From IMG/VR virus record IMGVR_UViG_3300042526_000402, positions 62,001 through 126,000 of that record: 64,000 nucleotides of DNA; one strand, 5' to 3'. This document shows, piece by piece, positions 27,001 to 34,940 of the stretch; within the stretch, counting starts at the first letter, position 1, and each line of letters begins with the position of its first letter. The notes below the pieces were generated by a model. That model saw only the letters and a list, made by a program, of their open reading frames with translations, did not search any database and was not told the origin of the DNA. A program made the position numbers and the translations under genes. Source of the DNA: a virus.

Positions 27001-28965
27001 TGTTCCCTCACCTTTCTGTAATCCCCAAGCTTCTTCAATTTCTTGAGGTGATGCATTTTTATATTTTTGCATTTGGTCAATGTACATATCAAATGTACCA
27101 GCTCTCAAAGAAGTAGTTACATCTGATATGAATGCAGCACTTGAAGCATCTTTTAATTTTTTAGTAGTTTGCTCATCCGGTTCATTTACATTTCTTGCAA
27201 GAGCAGATATTGTTGCATAGTTATTGATTCTTGGATCAAACATCTTTTCAGGATTTGAAAGAAGTCCATTAAATGCATTTACTATCTGATCTGCTTCAGC
27301 ATCTTTTTGTTTAATATAAGTGTCATAAGAATCTTTTGATTTAAAGATCTTGTTACCTAATCTTGAACCATGTTTTACTAATTTAGAAGGTCCTTGTAAT
27401 AAAGAACCCATAGCAAAACCAGACAAGAATGTTTCAGAAAAAACACTTTGTTCAGATAAACCATCTGCTAATGCTGACATAGCAAATCTATAACTCTTAA
27501 CAGAAGGATCATAGAAAGCTTTTGTATAATAATCTTCTACAGCTGCAGATAGAGCTTCTTGACCAACTTCTTGGAAACCTTCAATTAAGTTAGCTTTAAA
27601 ATAGTTGATTGCTCCCGCACCCATTTTACGCGGGTTTGTTACAGCTTTCAATGAGTTTTTAAAGTTAATAGGAACTTTCTCCATTGATGCTTTAGCAATA
27701 TCATCAGCATTATTCATAACAAGCTGAAACTCTTTTCCTACTGTACCCACAACTTTACCAGCATTTAAACTTGGTAAGCCTTTTAAAAATTTAGCTTTTG
27801 TTATTGATGGAAAAGCTAGCTTATTAGAATAAAATACTAAAGCAGTATTTGCAATAGTATTTGTAGTACCTGCAGCTTTAGCAGTCTTCATCATTCCTAG
27901 TGTTGTCTTTTCATCCGGAGCTTTGTTATACTTATCTACATAATTATTATAAAAGTTGTTAAACTTAGTTTCTTCAGACATACCACCTTCAAGCTTACCT
28001 TCAGATAAAGCTAAGTTCATAGCCATCATATCATGCCAGAAAGCACCAGCAGTTCTTGTTGACCTAGCAAGACCAGTTAAATTATCTACATTTTTCCATT
28101 CACCTAACTTAGTTATAGCCTCAACTGTATTCTCTAAAGGATTCAAACCTTTTCCTAAAGTAGTAGCAGCTGATTTAGCACCATTCCAAAATGTCTTTGC
28201 AGAGTTAACAGCAGTTAAACCATCTATAGCTTTACCTAATTTTGATATAGTCTTAGCTGTTTTATATAATGCTCCTGGAACTTTCCATAAGTTTTTTAAA
28301 CCTCCACCAATACCTCCAAGTACTGCACCTGGTATAGCACCAACACCACCTTCAGCAAAACCTACAACACCACCAATAACAGCTCCTTCTACAGCACCCT
28401 CAAGCATGATACCAGCAGAGTAAGAAAATGAATTTAATAAGTTTACACCAAATCCACCAACACCTCCTCTACTAGAGTAACCTAACATGTTATAGTATTC
28501 ATAATCTTTTGCAGATTCTGTATTAGCAGCAAATCCTTTACCAGTAGCAATGTCTTTATAAGACTTCAAAGGGTCCATAAAACCTAAACCAACCATTGGT
28601 AATGCAGCAGATGTCAACCATCTCTTCATCTCATCACCTGTAGTTGTACCTTTGTTATAATTAAGTTCATTATTGATTAATGGATCAAATCCAATTCTAT
28701 CATATGTTTTTTGACCAAAAGCTTTATATCTTTCTTTAAATGATCCAGTGGGTGAACTATCAAAAGCAAAAGCTTTACCATACTCATTAGTATCATTTAA
28801 AGAAAGTATATTGTTTCTTGTACTTTGTACAAGTTGTTGACCAAATGCTTTAGCTGGTGACACTTCAGGTTTAGGTTGTCCTTTAGGAGCAGGTGTTGCT
28901 GGAACTCTTGATTTTAATCCATAGTTTTGAGCAAACGCGTCAAGTGAACTTATGTTATCTGCCAT
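21022..28965 (-). CDS. giant putative virion protein with PD-(D/E)xK nuclease domain and Gly-rich hydrophobic segment
   Basis: This 2,647-residue protein has a proline-rich N-terminus and then a glycine-rich hydrophobic region at 168-223 (GAVEGAVIGGVVGFAEGGVG), suited to membrane insertion or pore formation during ejection. A long acidic, coiled-coil-prone middle follows. Around 1830-1910 it shows GITGEID (catalytic D1858), then IIDIKTSK (D1872, K1874) and HQAQLSIY (1893-1900). This is the D...(D/E)xK...QxxxY pattern of RecB/Cas4-like PD-(D/E)xK nucleases. Host DNA degradation, DNA processing or RNA cleavage are all possible. It precedes the RNA polymerase gene with a one-base TAATG overlap and follows a putative cargo gene, so it is probably also packaged. 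Confidence 0.76.
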   Translation of the reverse strand: MADNISSLDAFAQNYGLKSRVPATPAPKGQPKPEVSPAKAFGQQLVQSTRNNILSLNDTNEYGKAFAFDSSPTGSFKERYKAFGQKTYDRIGFDPLINNELNYNKGTTTGDEMKRWLTSAALPMVGLGFMDPLKSYKDIATGKGFAANTESAKDYEYYNMLGYSSRGGVGGFGVNLLNSFSYSAGIMLEGAVEGAVIGGVVGFAEGGVGAIPGAVLGGIGGGLKNLWKVPGALYKTAKTISKLGKAIDGLTAVNSAKTFWNGAKSAATTLGKGLNPLENTVEAITKLGEWKNVDNLTGLARSTRTAGAFWHDMMAMNLALSEGKLEGGMSEETKFNNFYNNYVDKYNKAPDEKTTLGMMKTAKAAGTTNTIANTALVFYSNKLAFPSITKAKFLKGLPSLNAGKVVGTVGKEFQLVMNNADDIAKASMEKVPINFKNSLKAVTNPRKMGAGAINYFKANLIEGFQEVGQEALSAAVEDYYTKAFYDPSVKSYRFAMSALADGLSEQSVFSETFLSGFAMGSLLQGPSKLVKHGSRLGNKIFKSKDSYDTYIKQKDAEADQIVNAFNGLLSNPEKMFDPRINNYATISALARNVNEPDEQTTKKLKDASSAAFISDVTTSLRAGTFDMYIDQMQKYKNASPQEIEEAWGLQKGEGTKALENLDKAVLSAKTIKNRYDYAYRKFKPQLSTQNLKKDSEEYKKAMIYQMAHQEGINSFVFLQSNFDDTLKRLDKLYGSLSKLSSISGNSFSNFSILTNNENKLNREVEMLKSDIELGTKSGDPQTQQEIEQKRKLLSSLYRFQQTQQEVSQILGINMFVSAFGTPEEKAQVQETGSDISPELRQEYADTFKNVLDAIAGSNENRIKLQNEIDENGGFEELFDSLYDTHLLVKDKNILSDYINILADPKEFNEHVERNFQWMKNMYDNRKDYVKDIVNQEFANAEKNEVLNELASKGIYVDLDKFADWVEDSKNIPDEFIDTTNNMIINENSVLYGEYAEIFMRASNALAKKPAGEPMTDKQKLDDKLNELKTAKEAEIKEAREVYEQQFADEIGRTLSEVEQENTVITDANTKLEEDKKKAEADIKLLTDALEAIADNDVKKIIKTVDALVAENIISEEDLDKLLTLDDSDPAVIQELQALVSKIYTPGLSKEDVLKAGLSIMSLPEFLAQSINAQKQVLSQEPAEIFDVESTKAFNVYTEKVEQINASYDESEKEVKESFAQKGITEDTVDEITVNTPYDQMPDELKAQLDISFDKFLEEIGDKASLKEVNLAEYESRRERWLESPQSDAREIIKVYNEKAFAESKARAEKLKEPPFLKYNKKQVTSGDTIFALNQLYKQLKKLSETGKDAKGNNLTEQQKADLNEDLENLQGYLDAIAKTYKPKSVAQKVVDTIIERVINRRDEVEDVFDEEGRKTRKFAGEETVSTDIEAKKADIEKRSRVADIITSQFELGAALPEILDKLAEQGYVEKINNSAFFKQSTGRDAIVFNIDGAIVPVYRSSQGTSSKTKGEWYPFFFNGGDWLVKAGADTYKDGYNNPIIKQILDSLNKNYKYDKPIAKVEGNNQQLLSLLPLGGLNLDVSYEDNNGIYDFKNYAAIAIILKDWQSKLGNIDVSGYQDYLDGASSSLIKTNPTLKSEIEKVFNGVSSIFEELAALDKTTTEPSTQLKRVTEIAAKITEDITGKAWTGYNRKDFYANTFAEILENETDPQKAVDIFMDKFKLLAKRSKAFNSKSKIERIEADLRKNPTVEGVRETIDKYAFIESSEAGTKVDELIRKFLTIDTGNGEGFAEVNYTGSIDINGVEYKVSEFMSEKAFNRLFGPGGIVSSIRSKMIDGEFVLFPENLLVFDKTLGITGEIDLLAVNAKGEVMIIDIKTSKNWDGYESENSYNRIKHQAQLSIYATLFYNMTGIKVSKLQILPLGINVNTEGYVNDIDKAQVTVKDAEGNDVVNKDGSTSKKVLAPGYYELPFLDAVSEYGVMMIKPEFTEEEADDDSGDTGTDELTSTPEVLEETEDLVNISLNDLVNKTVMFNGSAGKLIMLEDGSFAVEKNTVKDEALLKQMIGQFQSDLDTETESDIREQLEKAIADTKALLDKPEKEIEVVYHNFKPATNGSLNTMDLGISVITGITFPFQTNKVNGKVIKAKFDNADETKATINGVHYDVVRDKSGSIVGLSYKRNDKIISEIDEEIVFALGEIKRLSELVKPKDIKRSKVSQFYLLNEISQLKDRVTRLEKEKQDLLNTNDVVFQKGGNANDYIFALNSLPNSFQKATKSFKPQDEKKHLKEMDRLSLSAAVSKAITQILDTEEYPETLDILFEVGVQGIAISELDYIYKWIDQKVDELYSLGVSVVNRGDLVDDISNQINSLLQLKNDLNLIKIIKDGKTKKARFSKQQAAANKVFGPNAGKVQKRSGVPKNEKSSNRQAETVPGLSGKGETVSTDELKEIVNSARSIKPSLTAVKKEKELGENPSFFEAINKAKDKDELDKAFEDAINNRGDISYTTIQEAYKKREQELPNVSADTIKKGTLLISKKPIFEGAENSVVEVFMINKDTNQVVVKLYGTDTKKVFTEQEIKNNFTMYSKEAMEKEKVGKAPVTEQDKELSKESHDNLEKFSNAKDKIIKLESEAEDENDDDIFNKLKDNSKYCK

Positions 28966-28978
28966 GATTTAAATTATA

Positions 28979-31900
28979 TTAATATGAAAAACCAGCATCT
29001 TTAGGTGTGATGCCAAAGAATTTTGTCATGTTTGCTAATGCTTTTTGATTATTTTCTTTATGGAATTTTTGAAACATTTGTATGTTATGCTGATTAGCTG
29101 ATTCTATTTTTGAAATAATCTCTTGTTTTGCTTCTGAAATATTTTTACCAAGAGCTAATGATTCAGTATCATTTAAATCAGGTACTAAATTACCATCCTC
29201 ATCTGCAACATGGTATTTAACATTATATCTAATGTCTCCTGATTGAGGATCTTTTTCAAATACAAAATTACCACCATTGTTTGGATCAACATATCTAATT
29301 TTACTTTTAAGATTAAGCATAGCCTCACTTGGATCAATTTCATTTGATTGAAACATTTGATTTTTCCATGAAGATTTTGGAGCTACATAAGTAATACCAT
29401 TGTTATAAATCTTTTCTAATTCTGTTGCACTAATTTTGTAATCTCCATCTTTGAGATGTTTTTCTAAAAACTCTCTTGGAAATTTAATAGTCATAGCACC
29501 AGCATTTTCATTTTCAAATGCAATCTGACTCTGAAGTAGTTTAAACAATACAGGTTTGTCTTTTTGTTTTTGACTTGCTAGATATAACAAATCATTTGCT
29601 AATCTCTTGTATTTATTAAACTTACCAGCATTTTCTTCATTAACTTCTATTTTACCACCTTTATTTGGACCATCAATACTTATACCATGTAATCCATCTT
29701 GGTTTGAAAATGAAATTTTATTTATATCCTCAACAGTTTGTGCAAAATACTGATACCCATCAGAACCTTTCCAACCTAAATTAACATCAATACTTGTTGG
29801 AACTGCTGCTAAACTACCTTTACCTTTACCTTGCATTTTAGTTGGAGCTACTGTTCTCATACCAATTTTATTATTAGAATTAGTAACAGTAGCATTAAAT
29901 GTTTTGTTAAGCATTTTTAAAATTGAAGCTCCATCTTCATTATGAGTATAAACATCACCTGCTTTTATTTGAGATGTTGAACTAATGTTTGTTGTTGGTG
30001 ATACAGTTGTATAAGAACCACCTGGTGTTTTTTTATTATTTGCATGAACAAGTTTCTTTTTTCTTCTATTTGCTCCAATAATAGAATTTTCAACCAAATC
30101 TTCAAATCTATCTTCATCTATTTTACCTTGTAAATATTGTTCATTATAAAGTTTTAAAATTTCTTTACTTACTTGGTCAGATAAATTTGCAGATGCTAAA
30201 GCTGTAGATAAATCTTTTTGAATAACCTTATAATTATCTTTTTTAGCCTCTTTATAAACTTTAAAGAATTGTCTAACTTCTTCAAAATTACCAGAATCTT
30301 TAGCTTTACTTAAATAATTTCTTGAAAGAGAAGTACCATCATTTGCATAAGCCCATCTATCCATTTTATCTTTCATATTAAAAAGCTTTCCTTGGACAGT
30401 TAAATTTCTTACTGTTTGTGATTTATTATTTCTATAGTCTTCTTTAATTTTTCTAAACTCTTGTAAAGCTTTATCAGGAGTTGTTCCTAATATACCAGCT
30501 AATTCAACTCTATCAATTTCTGGATTAGAACCTTCAATACCACTGGAAATTAAATTAATTAAGTTATTTGCATAACCAGTTGCATTTTTATCAACTGTTT
30601 GAAATAAGTAATCTCTATTATGCTTCATCCAGTTTACAGTCACATTACCTGTATTACCAGCATTAATAGGTTCAAACTTCTGAGTATTTTTTGTTGCAAC
30701 TATATTACCATTTTTATCAAGTTCAGCGGCACCAATAGATAACATGTGCTCTTTAACTAAATTATCTTCTTCAAATTTAGCTTTAGCAATTGCCATTTTT
30801 TCATCATGTTTTTGCTGATCTTTAAATTTAGAGATTTCAAAGTCATACTTCATTTTATCTCTCTGCATATTAAATGCATTTTGACTAGCATCTCTTCTCA
30901 TGTTATGAGAATGTCTCATATTTTCAAGACCAATAGGATTTACTTTTGTATCATAAATCATACCTATTTTAGCATAATCATTAGCAGCACCTAGTATATC
31001 TTCTTGAGCTAATAAGTTAGCATATCCAGAATCTATTTTATCTCTACTTAATTCTAAGTTATCAATATCCAGACCACCTGTTTTAGCACCTAAACCTTGA
31101 GTATTTACAGTGTTTGATTGACCATTTAATTGTTCATTAAGTTTAGAGTTATGATCTTTAATAAAAGATTCAACTTCAAGAGACTGTTGAATTCTTTGTA
31201 AATAAGAACCTTGTTTAGGATGTACATCACCTTTTTCTATGTCATTCTCAACAGAACTTTTCTTATTGTTTTCAACTGTTACTTTTTCATCAGCTTGTGT
31301 ACTTTTTTCTGAAACAAAATTACTCAAGTGTCTGTACTGTTCTTGTAAGTAATCTTTTTCAGCAGCTTTTTTATCTCCATTAAACTTAGAAGCTCTTGTA
31401 TCAATCTCAGTTTTTCTTTTTACATATGCTTCTGTGGCATAAACTCTTTGTAATTCTGGATCATTTACATAGGTATTTAAAAATAATTTCTGTAAACTTG
31501 GAATTACAAGTTCACCATTTTTTTGTCTTACCATGTACATTCCTGATTTATCAGGTTGTGTAATGTCAACAGAAATATTATATTCTTTTGCTAAATCAAA
31601 ATATTTTTTTTGAGCATTAACATAAGGTGTGTAAGATATATTAGAAAAACTTAAAACTTCAGAAGCATCCGCATTTTTAAATTCTTCTAATCTCATTTGC
31701 ATAGCCTTTACACCAACATCCCAGTACCTAGCTCTTTCTTTTTCATCCTTACTATTTAGTAATGAGGTAGCCATTCCTACCTCAGAATTATAATTTTTTG
31801 TAAGTGCTATATCTTTTATTAAATTTTTATTTTCATAAAAAGGCTTGAAAACTTGTGTAGCTTGCTGAACATTTTGTTCTAATGATAAATCTAATCCTGA

Positions 31901-32134
31901 TACTCTTTTTAATTCAAAATCAATTTTTTTAAGATAGTCATCTTTCATCTTATTACTATCATCTCTTGTGACAGCACTGTTGTATAATTGACCGTATAAG
32001 TTGTTTATATTATTAAAATTGGTATCATATTGATTTTGCTTTGTTTGCAAAACATTCAGATAAAAATTATAATCTGGCTGAAACGGTTGTATTTCAGGAA
32101 TATAATCTGTAACACCTTGTAAATAAGTAGCCAT
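28979..32134 (-). CDS. putative virion cargo (ejected) protein of crAss-like type
   Basis: This 1,051-residue, largely helical protein starts MATYLQGVTDYIPEIQPFQPDYNFY. From recollection, the N-terminal region is shared by crAss-like phages in the gene next to the RNA polymerase block, where structural work found large internal cargo proteins. The sequence is rich in N, K, Q and D, with long charged helices and no signal peptide, membrane span or catalytic motif visible. The C-terminus is a short helical tail. It is separated from the 910-residue gene by a 64-base AT-rich gap and lies 13 bases upstream of the 2647-residue gene. The role is inferred from context. Confidence 0.6.
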   Translation of the reverse strand: MATYLQGVTDYIPEIQPFQPDYNFYLNVLQTKQNQYDTNFNNINNLYGQLYNSAVTRDDSNKMKDDYLKKIDFELKRVSGLDLSLEQNVQQATQVFKPFYENKNLIKDIALTKNYNSEVGMATSLLNSKDEKERARYWDVGVKAMQMRLEEFKNADASEVLSFSNISYTPYVNAQKKYFDLAKEYNISVDITQPDKSGMYMVRQKNGELVIPSLQKLFLNTYVNDPELQRVYATEAYVKRKTEIDTRASKFNGDKKAAEKDYLQEQYRHLSNFVSEKSTQADEKVTVENNKKSSVENDIEKGDVHPKQGSYLQRIQQSLEVESFIKDHNSKLNEQLNGQSNTVNTQGLGAKTGGLDIDNLELSRDKIDSGYANLLAQEDILGAANDYAKIGMIYDTKVNPIGLENMRHSHNMRRDASQNAFNMQRDKMKYDFEISKFKDQQKHDEKMAIAKAKFEEDNLVKEHMLSIGAAELDKNGNIVATKNTQKFEPINAGNTGNVTVNWMKHNRDYLFQTVDKNATGYANNLINLISSGIEGSNPEIDRVELAGILGTTPDKALQEFRKIKEDYRNNKSQTVRNLTVQGKLFNMKDKMDRWAYANDGTSLSRNYLSKAKDSGNFEEVRQFFKVYKEAKKDNYKVIQKDLSTALASANLSDQVSKEILKLYNEQYLQGKIDEDRFEDLVENSIIGANRRKKKLVHANNKKTPGGSYTTVSPTTNISSTSQIKAGDVYTHNEDGASILKMLNKTFNATVTNSNNKIGMRTVAPTKMQGKGKGSLAAVPTSIDVNLGWKGSDGYQYFAQTVEDINKISFSNQDGLHGISIDGPNKGGKIEVNEENAGKFNKYKRLANDLLYLASQKQKDKPVLFKLLQSQIAFENENAGAMTIKFPREFLEKHLKDGDYKISATELEKIYNNGITYVAPKSSWKNQMFQSNEIDPSEAMLNLKSKIRYVDPNNGGNFVFEKDPQSGDIRYNVKYHVADEDGNLVPDLNDTESLALGKNISEAKQEIISKIESANQHNIQMFQKFHKENNQKALANMTKFFGITPKDAGFSY

Positions 32135-32198
32135 AATTTTTTATTATTTAGTATTGTAAAACTATTAAAATATTATAAGTTTAATAAACATATCAAGT

Positions 32199-34931
32199 TT
32201 AAAAAATAAAAGGAAAAGTTATATCACTATACATAAAACCACCCATTTTAAGTGGCGGTGTTTTGTCTGTTGCTGGATATTGAGCTAATATAGCGGCTTT
32301 AGCATCAGCATCTAAATCTGAACTTTCCGTAGTTTTACTTTGAGAATCTTTTAAACACTTAGCTAATGCCTCTCCAGATAAACCTAATTTTTTACAGTCC
32401 TCAGCATTACTAAAATAATCATTAGCTGTAGTTGGAGTATGTTGTTTAGCTTTTGTTGGATCAAATGTAACTCTACCACCTGTTCTAGGATCTGTTTTGT
32501 ATTGAGGATGCATAGTATTCATAGCTTGAGTCTTAGCAGCATTGGTAATTCCTGATACAGTTTGATTTATCACGTCATTAACTGATGCTCTCTTAAAATT
32601 ATCAAACTGTTGATTAGCTACTGTATTTTGGTCATACATCTTAGCTTGATTAGCTTGATTCATTGAAGCCTCTTGATTGTTAATATTTGCAATATTACTT
32701 TCAAATTGGTTTGCAATGTTTACATTGGCATTATTGTACTTAGCCATTACATCCGCAGCATTTTTAGATGCTTGTCCTTGTATAGAAGCAGATCTAGCTG
32801 ATAATGCTTGTGGTCCTGCAAACTGAGCCATACCAGCAGTTTGAATATTTGCTTGTTCTGCATTAGCAGCAAGTTCTCTAGTAGGATCCATAAAAGTAGG
32901 TTTTGGTGTTTGCAAGTCTACTCTTGCAGCTCCCATAGGCATATACTTTTTAGCAGAAAATAAATTCATAGCTGCACCTGCAGTCTTGATTTTATCTTGT
33001 AACCAGAATGGAGCATCTTCTTCTGTAGGCTGTTCTACAGTTTCATCTTTTTCCTCTGTGTTAATAACAGTACCATCTTCAGTTTTTACTTGTGGTTGTT
33101 CATCATCTACATATTCTCCTTGGTTATTTGCAATACCATAACTTTGAGCAGCTGTTGTGTTACCTTCATATCCATCAATAGGTGAAGTTTGAGCAAACAA
33201 TTTACCACCAGCAGTTTCATCAGTATCACCTGTATGATATAAAAATTTACCACCTGAAGCATCTTTAGGATCACCTAACATGTTTTCTAAAGCATAAGCT
33301 TCATTAGCGTCAGTATACTTACCAGATCTAAAATCATTGTTTAACTGAACATAACCTCTACCAACAGATTGAGCTAATTTTACATCTAAAGAACCTTCTT
33401 TTGGTGCAACTGTAATACCTGCTTTTCTTTGAACAGCTTGTAAGCTGCTCCAATCTTGTTTTTCATATTTATCAATTTCAGCTTGTGCTTCTTTTACATC
33501 AGTAAACACACCTGCTTTTACAAGGTCATCAGCACTTTTTAATTTTTCACCACTGTTAGTAAACATAGCTGTATTTACACCAGTTTCTTTAAGTTTATTT
33601 GCTCTTCTAGTCTGATCAAGCATTATTTTTGCTACACTATCTTCAGTTAATGTTCCATTTTCAATAGCTTTTAGCATTGCTGGATCAACTTTACCATTTG
33701 AATAAGAAGACTTATCTTTTATCTGCATCAAAGTAGACTCATACAATTTCTTTTTTACAATAGGATCTTTTAAAGTTTCTTCCAACAGTGCTTCTTGAGC
33801 TCTATTTATTTTAGCTAATTGTGTAAGATCCTTACCATCAAAAGTTTCACCTTTTGGAGCAATGTATTTTTGTTTCTTACCATCTTTTATGTAATCAACA
33901 TCTTTACCTTTATTGTCATACCTCAGTCTTCTGATTTCTGCAGGAGTCTTACCTGTTATATCAACTTTCTGTCTTTCTTTTACTTCACCTTGTGTTTGAT
34001 ATCTATTTAATGCACCGCCTCTAGCATACATAGGAGAATTATTTCTACCCATGTAATTTCTTGGATTAGCTCCCATTGCCATACCATATTCTGCTTGTGG
34101 TACTGAATCTGCAAAAGGCATATCATATCCACCCATAGCCATACCGTATTGAGCCATTGGTTGTTGCGGAGCTGCTTGAGGCATTGCTACTGGTTGACCT
34201 TGATTCATTCCTTGAGCTTCATCTTGCAATTCTGTATTAGAATTTGCAGTTTCATCTTCAGCAAGTTTACCTTCAATTTGTTTAGAAAATTGAGCAACAC
34301 CAGGATCTAAGAAACTTTCTTCTGAATATTTGTTTTCTTTTACAGTTGGTTGAGATACTTTAGCAATACCTTGAGGGAAACCTTTCTTACCTTCTTGTAC
34401 AATTGCTAACATACCAAGTTTATTTTGGTAGTTTTTAATCATCAACTCTGCAGTTTTTTTATCAATACTATCAGAATTAGAATCTTGAAGTATCTTTCTA
34501 TACTTCTCAATATCATATTGTTTTGCTAATTGAGCTGGAGTGTAACTTTTCTTACCTTTAGAATTTTTACCAAACATGGTTAATAATTCTGGTTCTTTTA
34601 CACTCATACCTTTAAAATCACTGTAGATAAAAGTATCATCTGGTAAGTTTAATGGAACACCACCATTAGAGTGTCTAGGACCTTTAATAGTTTTGTGTTC
34701 AGCCATTCCATCACCATTGATATCACCATATACAGTTTCACCTCCTTCAGCTTCTAAATTAGCATCTTCTCTAGGAACAGCTGTCATATACTTACTGGAT
34801 TTCAGCTTTGGCTGTCCTATGTAAGTATTATAGTCTGCACCACCCATTGCTGGTACATCATTTGCTAAAGAACCTTGTACTTGGTAACCTGTTCTAGCTT
34901 GCGGTAATTTTGTTATTCTAACCCTTATCAT
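32199..34931 (-). CDS. putative virion cargo/structural protein with GG-motif linkers
   Basis: This 910-residue protein opens with MIRVRITKLP. It contains a compact segment with EAEGGETVYG, a GPRHSNGG element and PDDTFIYSDFKG (about 60-110) that I recall from crAss-like cargo proteins. The following region (KSYTPAQLAKQYDIEKYR) is helical. It then turns to low-complexity Q, M, A and G (about 235-310), with recurring short GG elements such as MGGYDMP and ARGGALN. Near the C-terminus there is an N, A and Q-rich helical stretch, and the protein ends with KMGGFMYSDITF. No enzymatic motif is visible. Likely an internal virion protein; the assignment depends on position between the other cargo genes. 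Confidence 0.6.
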   Translation of the reverse strand: MIRVRITKLPQARTGYQVQGSLANDVPAMGGADYNTYIGQPKLKSSKYMTAVPREDANLEAEGGETVYGDINGDGMAEHKTIKGPRHSNGGVPLNLPDDTFIYSDFKGMSVKEPELLTMFGKNSKGKKSYTPAQLAKQYDIEKYRKILQDSNSDSIDKKTAELMIKNYQNKLGMLAIVQEGKKGFPQGIAKVSQPTVKENKYSEESFLDPGVAQFSKQIEGKLAEDETANSNTELQDEAQGMNQGQPVAMPQAAPQQPMAQYGMAMGGYDMPFADSVPQAEYGMAMGANPRNYMGRNNSPMYARGGALNRYQTQGEVKERQKVDITGKTPAEIRRLRYDNKGKDVDYIKDGKKQKYIAPKGETFDGKDLTQLAKINRAQEALLEETLKDPIVKKKLYESTLMQIKDKSSYSNGKVDPAMLKAIENGTLTEDSVAKIMLDQTRRANKLKETGVNTAMFTNSGEKLKSADDLVKAGVFTDVKEAQAEIDKYEKQDWSSLQAVQRKAGITVAPKEGSLDVKLAQSVGRGYVQLNNDFRSGKYTDANEAYALENMLGDPKDASGGKFLYHTGDTDETAGGKLFAQTSPIDGYEGNTTAAQSYGIANNQGEYVDDEQPQVKTEDGTVINTEEKDETVEQPTEEDAPFWLQDKIKTAGAAMNLFSAKKYMPMGAARVDLQTPKPTFMDPTRELAANAEQANIQTAGMAQFAGPQALSARSASIQGQASKNAADVMAKYNNANVNIANQFESNIANINNQEASMNQANQAKMYDQNTVANQQFDNFKRASVNDVINQTVSGITNAAKTQAMNTMHPQYKTDPRTGGRVTFDPTKAKQHTPTTANDYFSNAEDCKKLGLSGEALAKCLKDSQSKTTESSDLDADAKAAILAQYPATDKTPPLKMGGFMYSDITFPFIF

Positions 34932-34940
34932 AATTCAAAG

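Noticed and set aside
32135-32198. GTTTAATAAAC palindrome in the gap upstream of the 910/1051 junction as a terminator
   Set aside because: Eleven AT-rich bases with a one-base centre cannot form a stable stem, and it lacks a T-tract.
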